NCBI GenBank assembly: GCA_029263175.1
Contig: JAJCXZ010000075.1
Coordinates: 1 to 60,485, forward strand
Source of the DNA: Acidimicrobiales bacterium
GTDB taxonomy: Bacteria; Actinomycetota; Acidimicrobiia; Acidimicrobiales; Aldehydirespiratoraceae
Length of the DNA: 60,485 nt
Reading direction: 5' to 3'
Below are positions 51,544 to 60,485 of the stretch, one piece after another (the stretch's first letter is position 1; every line of letters begins with the position of its first letter). A model generated the notes under the pieces. It ran no database searches. It worked only from the letters and a program-made list of their open reading frames with translations, and was not told the origin of the DNA. Both the position numbers and the translations under genes were made by a program.

Positions 51544-52899
51544 ATGCGTATCCAGCGTCTCCCTCTCCGACTGCTCCTCACCGCCCTTGCCTTGATGCTG
51601 GTCGCGGCAAGCTGCGGACTCGACAGCGACGACTCCACTGACTCTGGCGCCACCTCTGACGACAGCGCTGACGACAGCGGCGGCGAGGACTTCGACACGG
51701 CGACCACTGGCGAGGCAGCCGACTTTGACGATTCCACCGACGCCGAGGAGCCGGCCGCAAAGGACACCGAGGACGGCCTCGCCGTGCCAACCGCGCTCAC
51801 CGCTGCTGACATCGGACGAGACATCGTGTTTCGTGCCACAGTCGGCGTCGCCGTCGACGATGTCTCCGCCGCCGGGCGGGAGGCCACCCAGATCGTGACG
51901 AGCCTTGGTGGAATAGTGTTCGGTCAGTCGTCCACCGTGGATCCGTCGCCACGCACCGTCCTCACCTTCAAGATCCTGCCGGAGGACTTCGACGATGCCC
52001 TTGAGGCACTGGCCGGCGTCGGAGAACTCGTCGAACAGACGATCTCCGCCGAGGACGTCACCGACCGCGTTGTCGATCTCGAGAGTCGGATCATCACGTC
52101 GGAAGCAAGTGTTCTGCGGCTCCGCGGCTTCCTCGAAGGAGCCACGAATGTCGACATCATCGCCGACCTCGAACGGCAGCTCCTGGACCGGGAAACCACC
52201 TTGGAGACCCTGCGCGGCCAGCTCCGAACCCTCCGGGATCAGGTCAGCCTCGCCACCATCACCCTGACGATCACCCAGGCCGGCCGTGAGACGCTCCCCG
52301 CCGATGTCGACCTCGTCGCGTGGCTGGGCGACGATGAAGCCGATGCTTGTCCCGGCCATTCGTCACTGGATGTCAGTCGAGACGACAAGGCCGTCCTGTG
52401 CATCGAGATCGAAAACACCGGTGATGTCACCCTCACCGACGTCACCATCGAGTCGACGGAACTACGGCTCCGGGTCGATGATTTCGAGATCGCCACCGGG
52501 ACGCTCGATTCCCTCGACCCCGGTGACCGTCTCGTTGCGTTGTTTGATCTCGACGTGACCGAGGGCCGCGTTCAACGTCGGGATGCGCGGGGAGGCCTCT
52601 TCATCGATGTGCGGGTCGAGGCAACACCGGCCGACAACCCCGAGCAGACCCTCGAGGCCCTCACCGATGTCGTTCTCATCGCCGACAGCGACACACCGCT
52701 TCCCGGATTCGGTGATGCGTTCGGTGGAGGTGTCGCCACCTTGGCGGCAATCGGGAGCGTCCTTCTGATCGTGCTTGGCGGTCTACTGCCGTTCATCCCG
52801 TTCATCGCGGTCGCAGTCTGGTTTGTCGTGCGGCGCAGAGGGGGAACGGTCAAGCCCCTCGACACACCCTCGCCTCCGCCAGCCCGCGACACGGAGTAG
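51544..52899 (+). CDS. DUF4349-type lipoprotein with C-terminal membrane helix
   Basis: A 451-residue envelope protein. The signal peptide MRIQRLPLRLLLTALALMLV leads to AASCG with a lipobox Cys. An acidic, low-complexity linker (about 25-75) follows, then a DUF4349 domain with GGIVFGQSSTVDPSPRTVLT, the RVVDLESRIITSEASVLRL coiled segment and LERQLLDRETTLETLRGQL. A second beta-rich domain and a C-terminal hydrophobic helix with a basic stop-transfer (VWFVVRRRGG) complete it. GGAGGAACCC precedes ATG at 51544. The 200-bp gap before the gene shows no recognisable feature. The function is unknown. Confidence 0.83.
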   Translation: MRIQRLPLRLLLTALALMLVAASCGLDSDDSTDSGATSDDSADDSGGEDFDTATTGEAADFDDSTDAEEPAAKDTEDGLAVPTALTAADIGRDIVFRATVGVAVDDVSAAGREATQIVTSLGGIVFGQSSTVDPSPRTVLTFKILPEDFDDALEALAGVGELVEQTISAEDVTDRVVDLESRIITSEASVLRLRGFLEGATNVDIIADLERQLLDRETTLETLRGQLRTLRDQVSLATITLTITQAGRETLPADVDLVAWLGDDEADACPGHSSLDVSRDDKAVLCIEIENTGDVTLTDVTIESTELRLRVDDFEIATGTLDSLDPGDRLVALFDLDVTEGRVQRRDARGGLFIDVRVEATPADNPEQTLEALTDVVLIADSDTPLPGFGDAFGGGVATLAAIGSVLLIVLGGLLPFIPFIAVAVWFVVRRRGGTVKPLDTPSPPPARDTE

Positions 52900-52918
52900 C
52901 ACCGAATCCCGCTCGGGA

Positions 52919-53551
52919 CTACGCGAAGTAGCGGGCTTCGATGCCGTCGAGCATCGCCTCGAGACCCTCATCGAAGCGCTCGGCAACAGACATCGTGCGC
53001 AGGGCGGCGCGAAACCGAGCCACCGCCTCAAAGCCATCCGGCAACTCAGCATCGGCGTGCACATCTGCACCCGCGGCCTGGTCGGCCGACCGTTCCTGAA
53101 TCAGCGTGCCGACGACGTAGGCCGAGACGGCAGAGAACGCGAGGGCCGGTGCCCGGAGATCGTCGGTGACGCCATCAAAGATCGATGCAACGCGATCCAT
53201 GAGCTGGAGCCCCCCCGGCGTGTCACCGGGCCGATCGATCAGCAACGGCAGCGATTCGGGGTGCGCTTCGGCGGCATGCACATACGAGGCGGCGAGGCGG
53301 CGGGCCTTCTCTCGCCAATCCCCATCCGGTGTGCCGTAGGCCCGGAAGATCTCGGCGTAGATCAGATCGGTCACCGCGTTGAGGAGGTCGTCCTTGTTGG
53401 CCACGTGGTTGTAGAGCGACATCGCTTCAACGCCGAGCGCGGCGCCGAGTTTGCGCATACTGAGGGCTTCGAGCCCTTTTTCGTCGATCAGCGAAAGGGC
53501 TGCCGAGGCCACCCGGCCGCGGGTCAATGGCTCGCGATCGACGACAGTCAT
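52919..53551 (-). CDS. TetR-family regulator with TetR_C-type domain
   Basis: A 210-residue regulator. The HTH is in VASAALSLIDEKGLEALSMR followed by KLGAALGVEAMSLYNHVANK. The C-terminal domain, from about 85, resembles the tetracycline-repressor C-terminal family (AASYVHAAEAHPESLPLLID). ATG at 53551 has TACACT 7 nt upstream. A GGCCCT/AGGGCC dyad (53552-53557 with 53564-53569) overlaps that -10 and the likely transcription start, an ideal autoregulatory operator. No divergently transcribed target gene is evident. Confidence 0.87.
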   Translation of the reverse strand: MTVVDREPLTRGRVASAALSLIDEKGLEALSMRKLGAALGVEAMSLYNHVANKDDLLNAVTDLIYAEIFRAYGTPDGDWREKARRLAASYVHAAEAHPESLPLLIDRPGDTPGGLQLMDRVASIFDGVTDDLRAPALAFSAVSAYVVGTLIQERSADQAAGADVHADAELPDGFEAVARFRAALRTMSVAERFDEGLEAMLDGIEARYFA

Positions 53552-53569
53552 GGCCCTGAGTGTAGGGCC
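53552..53569. promoter_or_regulatory. Dyad overlapping the tetR promoter
   Basis: GGCCCT and AGGGCC flank a 6-bp centre directly upstream of the TetR start codon. The dyad overlaps the TACACT -10 box (53564-53559 on the minus strand). Autorepression is inferred. Confidence 0.4.
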
Positions 53570-53630
53570 CGGCAAGTCCCAGGGAGTCAGCGAGCGAGCG
53601 TTTGCAGCCGTGCTCGCCCGGCGATGCCGC

Positions 53631-54683
53631 CTAGGTCGAGCGTGCGGCCGGGGCCCATTCGAAGACGGTGAACGCACCCATGCCGTCTGGGTCCAGCAGT
53701 GTCTCGGCCTCGCGAACTCGGCTTCGGCCTTTGAGCGCGGCGAGGCCACCGGCGGGCGCGCCGGCCTCCCAGATTTCTCTCCCTTCCCGCACCAGCGCTT
53801 CGATGCCGTGGACTCGGAGATACTGCGCCTGGCTGGTCATCAGTAGCCCGTCGGCCGCCGCGACAATCTGCTCCACGGCAAGATCGGTGGTGATGTCCTG
53901 CGAGCCCGGCTGGTCGAGCCAATGGGTGCCGGCGCCGTGCTCCCGGAAGGTCCGCAGCCAGCCACCGTCCCGCTCCGCCAGAACATCGATCGGGGCCGCG
54001 TAGTCGAATGCGAGAAGCCGACAGCTCGCCGAACGGTTGGCGCGGATCCACTCGCCTGCGGCTCGATGAAGTGGGAGTTGAATCCCTGGCTCAGCGTCGA
54101 CTCCAAGATCGATGTCGACGATCCCACCCAGATGTTCGACAAACGCTGCGCCCCTGATGTCGACCAGAACCTCACGCCATCCCTCCACCGAACGTTGCGC
54201 TATGTCGAAAGGGAGATTGTCGAGCAGTTCGTTCGCGAGGACCACATCGCACCGGCCGGCGGGTGATGCCGAGAAGCTCTCGATGGCTCCATCCACAGGA
54301 TGCATCGAACGCTGGGCGTCCGAGAGCTCGACCAGCTCGAGACGGAGTGCCCTGCGTTCAAGGCAAGCCGGCGCCGCCGCAATGATCGACCGGGCGAGCG
54401 TGCCGGGGCCGGCGCCGACTTCGCGAACGACCCAGTCGTCGGGCTCACCGGCATCGATCCACCACGTATCGAGAGCATTGGCGAGGACGGCACCGAACAG
54501 AGGCCCGACCTCTGGAGCCGTCAGAAAGTCGCCTCGCCGACCGGCCCGGCCTGTTGCCCCGGCCCGGACGTAGAAGCCTTCGGCCGGGTCATACAACGCC
54601 GCGCCGATGAAGGCCGACGCGCTGATCGGGCCCCGCGATCGGATCTCGTTGGCGAGACGCTCGGCGAGCGGCTCGCGATGCAC
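53631..54683 (-). CDS. SAM-dependent methyltransferase, MidA/NDUFAF7 family (complex I assembly)
   Basis: A 350-residue class I methyltransferase of the DUF185/Methyltransf_28 family. Signatures are GPISASAFIGAALYDPAEGF, GDFLTAPEVGPLFGAVLANA and the SAM loop VREVGAGPGTLARSII, then VVLANELLDNLPFD. The eukaryotic member NDUFAF7 dimethylates an arginine of complex I subunit NDUFS2 (bacterial NuoD). GTG at 54683 lies 5 nt after the nuoN stop, so it is the last gene of the nuo operon in this window, which strongly supports an assembly role here. Its target is inferred. Confidence 0.86.
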   Translation of the reverse strand: MHREPLAERLANEIRSRGPISASAFIGAALYDPAEGFYVRAGATGRAGRRGDFLTAPEVGPLFGAVLANALDTWWIDAGEPDDWVVREVGAGPGTLARSIIAAAPACLERRALRLELVELSDAQRSMHPVDGAIESFSASPAGRCDVVLANELLDNLPFDIAQRSVEGWREVLVDIRGAAFVEHLGGIVDIDLGVDAEPGIQLPLHRAAGEWIRANRSASCRLLAFDYAAPIDVLAERDGGWLRTFREHGAGTHWLDQPGSQDITTDLAVEQIVAAADGLLMTSQAQYLRVHGIEALVREGREIWEAGAPAGGLAALKGRSRVREAETLLDPDGMGAFTVFEWAPAARST

Positions 54684-54688
54684 CTGGG

Positions 54689-56197
54689 TCAGCCGCCGAC
54701 GCCGGCGAGCAGGCTCACCTTGGTGACGTCGCCCACGAGGCCGGGCAACACGCCGAACACGATCGTGGCGGCAACAGTGAGCACGAGGGCCGACTTGAGC
54801 GATGCGGGGACCCGCACCGGCGTCAAGTCGCCGTCGGGCGCTTCGTCGGCCCACATCTTCGCCCCGATGCGGGCGTAGTAGTAGAGCGCAATGACCGAGT
54901 TGACGGCTACGAACACACCGAGCACCACACCGGAGACGGTGTTGGCTTCGATGACTGCGCCCATGATGCGGAACTTGGCCCACCAACCACCGAGCGGCGG
55001 GATGCCAGCGAGTGCAAAGAGGAAGATGGTCATCGCAACGGTGAGGCCCGGGGCGTAGTGGAACAGCCCCCGGTAGTCGTCGATCTCGGCCGAGCGGGTC
55101 TTGCGGGCAACGGCGATGACTACCGCGAAAGCGCCGAGGTTCATGACGGCGTAGATCACGAGATAGCTCACCGTGGCAGCGAGTGCGGAGTCGGGAACGT
55201 CGCTGGCAACTGCCAACGGGGCCAACATGTAGCCGGCCTGGGCCACACCGGAGTAGGCGAGCATGCGGACGATGTTGGTCTGACGGAGGGCGATGAGGTT
55301 GCCGACGGTCATCGACACGGCCGCAAGCGCGAAGATCATCGGCTCGTAGACATCGTCGCGTCCGATGAAGCCGACGAACAACATGTTCATCAGGGCCACA
55401 AATCCGGCGGCCTTCGACGCAACCGACAGGAAGGCCGTGACGGGGGTTGGTGCGCCCTCGTAGGTGTCTGGTGCCCAGGTGTGGAACGGCACGGCCGACA
55501 CCTTGAAGGCGAAGCCGACGATCACAAAGATGATGCCCATGACCACGATGGCCGAGGGCGAGTCAGAGGCACTGATCGACTCGTTGAGATCAACCAGAAG
55601 GGTGGTGCCCGAAGCGCCGTAGAGCAGCGACATGCCGTACAGCAGGATCGCGGAGGCAAACACACCCATCAGGTAGTACTTGAGGCCTGCTTCGTTGCTC
55701 TTCAGGTCGCGCTTGCGCCAGGTGGCCAGCATGTAGGCCGGGATCGACAGCAGCTCGAGAGCGATGAAGATCGTGATCAGGTCACGAGCCGACGCCATGA
55801 GAATCATGCCGAGGATCGAGCTGAGCAGAAGCCCGTAGTACTCGTTCTCCCAGTAGTCGCCCTCGGAGATGTAGTTGCTCGAGATGAGCACGACGATGTA
55901 GCCGGCCAGGATGAACACGGCCTTCATGATGAGGGCGTACTTGTCGACCACGAAGGCGCCGCCGAACATCGACCGATCGGCACCGTCGACCGCGAGGGTG
56001 ATGATCGGAACCATCGTGGCGAGCAGGCCGATGGAGGCGAGCGCCGGGGCCCATTTGCGACCGCGCTCCAGCCAGACAATGTCCATCAGGGTGAGCAGGA
56101 CGCCGAAAGCGAGCAAGGTGAGCTCGGGCGCGGCAGCATGCCAATCGATTGGTGGTCGGACGAAGTCTCCGACCTCGGCAGCGAGCGCAGCGAGCAT
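54689..56197 (-). CDS. nuoN: NADH-quinone oxidoreductase subunit N
   Basis: An antiporter-like proton-pumping membrane subunit of complex I. The 502-residue protein has about 14 hydrophobic helices. The conserved motifs are ALELLSIPAYMLATWRKRDL with the helix-5 glutamate and SNEAGLKYYLMGVFASAILL, as well as FKVSAVPFHTWAPDTYEGAP with the helix-7 lysine. ATG at 56197 lies 5 nt after the nuoM stop. The methyltransferase gene follows 5 nt downstream. Confidence 0.96.
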   Translation of the reverse strand: MLAALAAEVGDFVRPPIDWHAAAPELTLLAFGVLLTLMDIVWLERGRKWAPALASIGLLATMVPIITLAVDGADRSMFGGAFVVDKYALIMKAVFILAGYIVVLISSNYISEGDYWENEYYGLLLSSILGMILMASARDLITIFIALELLSIPAYMLATWRKRDLKSNEAGLKYYLMGVFASAILLYGMSLLYGASGTTLLVDLNESISASDSPSAIVVMGIIFVIVGFAFKVSAVPFHTWAPDTYEGAPTPVTAFLSVASKAAGFVALMNMLFVGFIGRDDVYEPMIFALAAVSMTVGNLIALRQTNIVRMLAYSGVAQAGYMLAPLAVASDVPDSALAATVSYLVIYAVMNLGAFAVVIAVARKTRSAEIDDYRGLFHYAPGLTVAMTIFLFALAGIPPLGGWWAKFRIMGAVIEANTVSGVVLGVFVAVNSVIALYYYARIGAKMWADEAPDGDLTPVRVPASLKSALVLTVAATIVFGVLPGLVGDVTKVSLLAGVGG

Positions 56198-56202
56198 TGG
56201 GA

Positions 56203-57807
56203 TCAGCCTCCGAAGGTGGCCTGGGCGGCGGCCGCCACACCCTCACAGCCACCTTCGAGTTGCAGACAGTTGTCGAGCGACTCGACGACGGCTGGGTCGG
56301 TGATCTCGAAGATGAGACCGGGGGCCACACCGAAGAGGACGATCAGGAAGAGGAACGGCGCCCACGCAATCCATTCGATGCGCTTGACGTCGACGATCTC
56401 GGGATCGTTGGCGAACTCCTCGGGCGCCTCGCCCATGGCCGTGCGCTGCAGGAGCCAGAGCAGGTAGCCGGCCGCCAGAACCGTGCCAACCGCCGCGATC
56501 ACCATGTAGCCCCGGAACGTCTCTTCCGGGATGCCGTTGGCGGGCTGGTAGGCCGCGAGGATCGCCGGGAACTCGCCCCAGAATCCGGCGAGACCCGGGA
56601 GGCCGAGCGAAGCCATGACGCAGAACCCGAGAATCCAGCCGAGCTTGGGGGCCTGGAGCAGCATGCCGCCGAGACGCTTGATCTCGAGCGTGTGGTAGCG
56701 CTCCTTCACCGAACCGGCGATGAAGAAGAGCATGCCGGTGATGAGGCCGTGAGCGACCATGCCGAAGATGGCGGCGTTGATACCGAAGTCGGTGAGCGTG
56801 GCGATGCCAAGCATCACGAAGCCCATGTGGGCCACTGACGAGAAGGCGATCAGGCGCTTCATGTCGGTCTGGGCGAGACAACCGAGTGCGCCGTAGATGA
56901 TGCCGATCACGGCGAAGAGGCCGATCCAGGGAGCCCATGCTTCAGCAGCCTCGGGAAGCATGGGGATGGCGATGCGGATGAAGCCGTAGGTACCGAGTTT
57001 CAGGAGCACGGCGGCCAGGATGACCGAACCCTGCGTCGGCGCCTGCGTGTGTGCGTCCGGCAGCCACGTGTGGAACGGGAACAACGGCACCTTGACACCG
57101 AAGCCGAGGAACATTCCGCCGAAGATCAGGAGCTGCGATGACCGAACGATGCCGGCTCCTGCCACGTCGGACAGAACCCGCATGTCAAAAGTGCGCAGGA
57201 GTTCACCCGTGGTCGGGTCCTTCGAGAGGAAGAACAACGCCAGGAAGCCGAGCAGCATGAGGGCCGACCCGAACAGCGTGTAGAGGAAGAATTTGAGCGA
57301 GGCGTAGCGGCGATCCTCGCCACCCCATACCGCGATCATGAAGAACATCGGGAGCAGGACGACCTCGAAGAAGACGAAGAAGAGGATGAGATCCTGCGCC
57401 AGGAAGGTGCCGATCATGCCCGTCTCGAGGATGAGCATGAGGATCAGGAACGACTTGGCGTTGCCCGGGTGAGGGATGTGATCCCACGAGTAGATGAAGA
57501 CCAATGGCATCACGAACACGCTGAGCATCAAGAGCGGCAACGACATGCCGTCGAGGCCCATGATCAGTCGCGAGTTGATGACTTCGATCCAGCTCTCGTC
57601 GACGACGTACTGCAGCGAGCCCGCGTCGCTGTAGTTGAAGTCGATGAGATACCAGATGCCCAGCGCCAGAGCGAGGAGCGAGGCAAGCAGGGAGACCTGC
57701 TTGTGGGCCTCTTCATTCTCTTGCGGAATGAGCATCATCAACAGGGCGCCGGCGAGCGGCACGAAGGTGATGACGAGGAGGCCCCAGTCGGTGAGGAATT
57801 CAGGCAT
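56203..57807 (-). CDS. nuoM: NADH-quinone oxidoreductase subunit M
   Basis: The second antiporter-like proton-pumping subunit. The 534-residue protein has about 14 helices, with FFVFFEVVLLPMFFMIAVWG holding the helix-5 glutamate, and VKVPLFPFHTWLPDAHTQAP, where the helix-7 lysine precedes the HTWLPDAH motif. LIAFSSVAHMGFVMLG is also conserved. ATG at 57807 starts 56 nt after the nuoL stop, the largest gap inside this operon. The C-terminal tail (from about 505) is hydrophilic, with paired cysteines in DNCLQLEGGCEG. Confidence 0.96.
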   Translation of the reverse strand: MPEFLTDWGLLVITFVPLAGALLMMLIPQENEEAHKQVSLLASLLALALGIWYLIDFNYSDAGSLQYVVDESWIEVINSRLIMGLDGMSLPLLMLSVFVMPLVFIYSWDHIPHPGNAKSFLILMLILETGMIGTFLAQDLILFFVFFEVVLLPMFFMIAVWGGEDRRYASLKFFLYTLFGSALMLLGFLALFFLSKDPTTGELLRTFDMRVLSDVAGAGIVRSSQLLIFGGMFLGFGVKVPLFPFHTWLPDAHTQAPTQGSVILAAVLLKLGTYGFIRIAIPMLPEAAEAWAPWIGLFAVIGIIYGALGCLAQTDMKRLIAFSSVAHMGFVMLGIATLTDFGINAAIFGMVAHGLITGMLFFIAGSVKERYHTLEIKRLGGMLLQAPKLGWILGFCVMASLGLPGLAGFWGEFPAILAAYQPANGIPEETFRGYMVIAAVGTVLAAGYLLWLLQRTAMGEAPEEFANDPEIVDVKRIEWIAWAPFLFLIVLFGVAPGLIFEITDPAVVESLDNCLQLEGGCEGVAAAAQATFGG

Positions 57808-57863
57808 GAGTGTTGTTCCTGGTTACCAGTCGAAGAAAGTTTCGGGAGTTGGAGAGCACGGTT

Positions 57864-60200
57864 CTAGAGAGCAAGGATGAGGACGAAGGCGCCGGCCGCT
57901 ATGGCGGCGCCCGCAAAGAGGATGGCGGCGTAGTTCTGAACCCGGCCCGAGTTCATCGCGCGGAGCTCCTGGCCGGTTGCGTCGGAGACAATGCCCGCAC
58001 CGTTGACGAATCCGTCGACCAGTCCCTGGTCGATCTTTTCGTAGACGAGCTTTCCGGTGCGAACCGACGTCTCGCCCACGGCGTTGACGGTGCCGTCGAT
58101 GACGTTCTGGTTGACCCAGTTGGCAGCTCGGGCGAGAGGACCCTTGGTGAAGCCGGCGATGACCCCCGTATAGAGGTGGTCGAGGTAGTACTTGTTGACA
58201 AGCACCTTGTGTCCGGTACGAGCGATGGCGCTTGTCGTGGTGAGGCCATTGGGCAGCCCGGTGAGAGATTCCCCGACCTGCTTGCTGCGGCGGTCGACCC
58301 ACACGAAGTAGTACAGGAAGGCGATCCCGGCGCCGACAACGGCGATGATGCTGGCCACGATCGCCAGGGAGTAGCTCGGGGTGCCGTGGGCGATACCCGG
58401 GAAATACGACGCGCCGGTCGGCTCGATGAAGTGACCGAACCGCTCCTCCCAGCCGTCGGGGACCAGCCAGATTCCGCTCGGGAGGTTGACGAAGCCGACG
58501 AGAATCGCGAATCCCGAAAGAATGTAGAGAGGCACCAGGATTCGAGGACCGGACTCGTGGGGGTCACCGTGGCCGTGGGTGTCGCCTCGGAACTGGCCGT
58601 GGAAGGTGAGGTAGACGCATCGAGTCATGTAGGCGGCAGTCAGAGCGGCGCCGATCAAGCCCATGGTGAGATGGAAGGAGTAGGCACCGTTGCCGCCGGT
58701 GCCACCGAACAGGCCCCAACCGCCGGTACCGACAAGGATCTCATCCTTCGACCAGAAGCCGGCGAGCGGGAAGACGCCGGCGAGCGCGAGCGAGCCGATG
58801 ATGAAGGTGATGTAGGTCTTCGGCATGAACTTGCGCATGCCTCCCATGTCCTTCTTCATGTCGAAGCTGTGCACTGCGTGCGCGACAGAACCCGAGCCGA
58901 GGAAGAGGTTGGCTTTGAAGAACGCGTGCGTGAAGAGGTGAAAGACCGCCGCAGTCCAGGCACCGACGCCGAGGGCCATCGCCATGTAGCCGAGCTGCGA
59001 CACCGTGGAGTAGGCGAGCACCTTCTTGATGTCGTCCTGCACGAAGGCAAGAAGGCCACCGAAGACGAGGGTGATGGCGCCGACGGTGGCGAGGAGGTTG
59101 ATACTCGAACCGCCGATCTGCATGCCTTCGAAGAAGACCGGGTAGAGGCGGGCGACCATGTAGATGCCGGCCACGACCATGGTGGCGGCGTGGATCAGCG
59201 CCGAGACCGGTGTCGGACCAGCCATGGCATCGGGCAGCCAGGTGTGAAGGATGAACTGGCCGGACTTCGACATCACCGCCGCGGTGAGACAGGCGGCGGC
59301 GACGACCAACGCTGCGTGGCCGACCGTGCCGTTGACGATGTTCTCGTTGATCGTGATCGTGTCGAAGGTCTTGCCGCCGCCAGCAGCGAAGAACAAGGTG
59401 ATCATGCCGACCAGCAAGCCGACATCACCGACGCGGTTGGTGAGAAACGCCTTGAGCGCTGCATCACTGTTGGGCTTTTCTTCCCACCAATGGCCGATCA
59501 GAACGAACGAACAAACACCGACGAGCTCCCATCCGACGATCATCTGAAGGATGTTGTCGGAGAGGACGAAGAACAGCATCGACGCGGTGAACAGCGACAG
59601 AAAGGCGAAGTAGTGGGTGTAGCGCCGGTCGCCTCCGACATAGTCGGTGGAGTAGATGTGCACCAGCAGCGAGATCAACGTGACGACGAAGAGCATCATC
59701 ACCGCGAGGCCGTCCACCAGAATGCCGGCGTCGAACTGCACACCGCCGTTCTGGAACCACTGGGTGGAGTTCTGAACCGCTACGTAGGGATGCGCGGGAG
59801 CGTGTCCCTCATCCCCGTGAGCGTCGTCGACGACTGCCTGGTCATCGTCGGTGGCGTGATCGTCTTCCTCCGCATCAGCGGTGAGGACGAGTTCATCGCT
59901 GGCGATCGAGCCATCAGCGATGATCGCATGTTCGGCGTCGCCGCCTTCGAGCTCGAAGTTGTCACGGTGGTCGATCCAGGCAATGCCTGTGAGGACGGCC
60001 AGGATGAACGAGATGCCGACAGCGGCGATGCCGAGCTCGGCACCCTTCTTGGGCAGACGCTTGCCGAAGAACAAGATCACCAGGAACGAGATCGCTGGAA
60101 GCAGCGGAATGATCCACGCGTTCTCGAGGAACCAGTTGGCGTCGTGCGTACGGGTGGAAACCCCGGACACGGCTTCGGCGGCTAGAACAGAAAGTGACAC
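57864..60200 (-). CDS. nuoL: NADH-quinone oxidoreductase subunit L, long form with acidic insert
   Basis: The largest antiporter-like proton-pumping subunit, with the long lateral helix at its C-terminal side. The 778-residue length exceeds the usual 610-660. Core motifs are MIVGWELVGVCSFVLIGHWW with the helix-5 glutamate, SKSGQFILHTWLPDAMAGPT with the helix-7 lysine region and ISLLVHIYSTDYV. An insert of about 60 residues rich in Asp, Glu and His (about 85-145, bases 59760-59955) lies between the second and third helices, in a probable extracytoplasmic loop. GTG at 60200 is 7 nt after the nuoK stop. Confidence 0.95.
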   Translation of the reverse strand: MSLSVLAAEAVSGVSTRTHDANWFLENAWIIPLLPAISFLVILFFGKRLPKKGAELGIAAVGISFILAVLTGIAWIDHRDNFELEGGDAEHAIIADGSIASDELVLTADAEEDDHATDDDQAVVDDAHGDEGHAPAHPYVAVQNSTQWFQNGGVQFDAGILVDGLAVMMLFVVTLISLLVHIYSTDYVGGDRRYTHYFAFLSLFTASMLFFVLSDNILQMIVGWELVGVCSFVLIGHWWEEKPNSDAALKAFLTNRVGDVGLLVGMITLFFAAGGGKTFDTITINENIVNGTVGHAALVVAAACLTAAVMSKSGQFILHTWLPDAMAGPTPVSALIHAATMVVAGIYMVARLYPVFFEGMQIGGSSINLLATVGAITLVFGGLLAFVQDDIKKVLAYSTVSQLGYMAMALGVGAWTAAVFHLFTHAFFKANLFLGSGSVAHAVHSFDMKKDMGGMRKFMPKTYITFIIGSLALAGVFPLAGFWSKDEILVGTGGWGLFGGTGGNGAYSFHLTMGLIGAALTAAYMTRCVYLTFHGQFRGDTHGHGDPHESGPRILVPLYILSGFAILVGFVNLPSGIWLVPDGWEERFGHFIEPTGASYFPGIAHGTPSYSLAIVASIIAVVGAGIAFLYYFVWVDRRSKQVGESLTGLPNGLTTTSAIARTGHKVLVNKYYLDHLYTGVIAGFTKGPLARAANWVNQNVIDGTVNAVGETSVRTGKLVYEKIDQGLVDGFVNGAGIVSDATGQELRAMNSGRVQNYAAILFAGAAIAAGAFVLILAL

Positions 60201-60207
60201 AGCGGCC

Positions 60208-60485
60208 TCAGCCCTTCAGCAGGTCGGCCTGGGTGAGGTCGATGCTGCGGCGGTTGCGGTACATGAGCAAGACGATGGCGAGGCCAATACCGACTTCGGC
60301 AGCGGCCACCGCGATCGTGAAGAGCGCGAACACGGAGCCACCACCGTCGTCGTTGAGGGCGCCGAAGGCGACAAGATTGATGTTGACGGCGTTGAGGATC
60401 AGCTCGATCGACATCAAGACGAGCATGGCGTTCTTGCGAGCGAGGACGCCGTAGACCCCGAGGCAGAACAGAACGGCCGCGAGGA
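60208..60485 (-). CDS. nuoK: NADH-quinone oxidoreductase subunit K, 5' end outside the window
   Basis: Partial: about 91 C-terminal residues are visible and the frame stays open to the window edge. It has three hydrophobic helices with the conserved glutamates in [20 protein letters not shown] and [20 protein letters not shown], both needed for proton transfer in the family. The visible start of the segment reads [13 protein letters not shown]. It is the most upstream complex I gene in view. The rest of the operon (nuoA-J expected) should lie beyond 60485. Confidence 0.95.
   Translation of the reverse strand, partial: LAAVLFCLGVYGVLARKNAMLVLMSIELILNAVNINLVAFGALNDDGGGSVFALFTIAVAAAEVGIGLAIVLLMYRNRRSIDLTQADLLKG

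Noticed and set aside
57810-60185. A 791-codon open frame on the plus strand
   Set aside because: It is antisense to nuoL, whose translation is a clear complex I subunit. The plus-strand product is a charge-rich low-complexity string without a fold, as expected in GC-rich DNA.

Overview
The window is GC-rich, densely coded chromosome, most likely from an actinomycete-type bacterium and, by inference, the class Acidimicrobiia (Ilumatobacter-like). Pointers are a WhiB regulator, paired type II and short type I glutamine synthetases with a GlnR-like regulator, a BTAD/SARP regulator, PadR, F420-type PPOX proteins, a GTP-dependent PEP carboxykinase and a tandem pair of ArsA-like ATPases of the mycobacterial kind. 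There is no phage, transposase, plasmid or CRISPR signature; it reads as ordinary core chromosome carrying many short palindromic repeats.

Layout. 1-7.1 kb: end of a CAP-domain gene; minus-strand genes for type II glutamine synthetase, NAD synthase, an unknown protein and a primary-like sigma factor; divergent glutamine synthetase plus atypical GlnR-like regulator. 7-13 kb: TetR/Hsp20, RidA, a shortened Fe-S/molybdopterin fusion, a Tat lipoprotein, IscA and Mrp. 13-19.5 kb: GGDEF-EAL protein, FxsA, a kinase-like protein, selA-selB and whiB. 19.6-27.3 kb: BTAD regulator, NfeD, two ArsA ATPases, a STAS protein, a stand-alone receiver, tRNA-Pro with a tandem hairpin array. 27.3-38.7 kb: PadR pair, MFS pump, O-acyltransferase, LtrA, amidase, cupin, DUF2461, CoxL-like protein, FMN reductase. 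38.7-53.6 kb: PEP carboxykinase, CBS protein, carbonic anhydrase, HyuA/flavin reductase, PPOX and nitroreductase genes, MazG, Asd, lipoproteins, a CCA-enzyme-like HD protein, PIG-L deacetylase, TetR. 53.6-60.5 kb: minus-strand complex I operon nuoK-L-M-N followed by a MidA/NDUFAF7-type methyltransferase.

Two window-wide patterns stand out. First, a TAnnnT hexamer lies 6-8 nt upstream of about twenty start codons that lack a Shine-Dalgarno sequence, which implies extensive leaderless transcription; I used this to choose starts. Second, gene ends, above all convergent ones, carry short palindromic elements in at least three families that abut stop codons. One type has a GGGG(A/T)CAGACCCC core whose outer arms differ between copies yet remain self-complementary.

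Several enzymes look shortened, orphaned or catalytically altered: the Fe-S/Mo fusion, the lone CoxL, the EAL domain, the NfeD protease domain and the HD half of a CCA enzyme. All functions are family assignments from sequence reading; no database search was possible.
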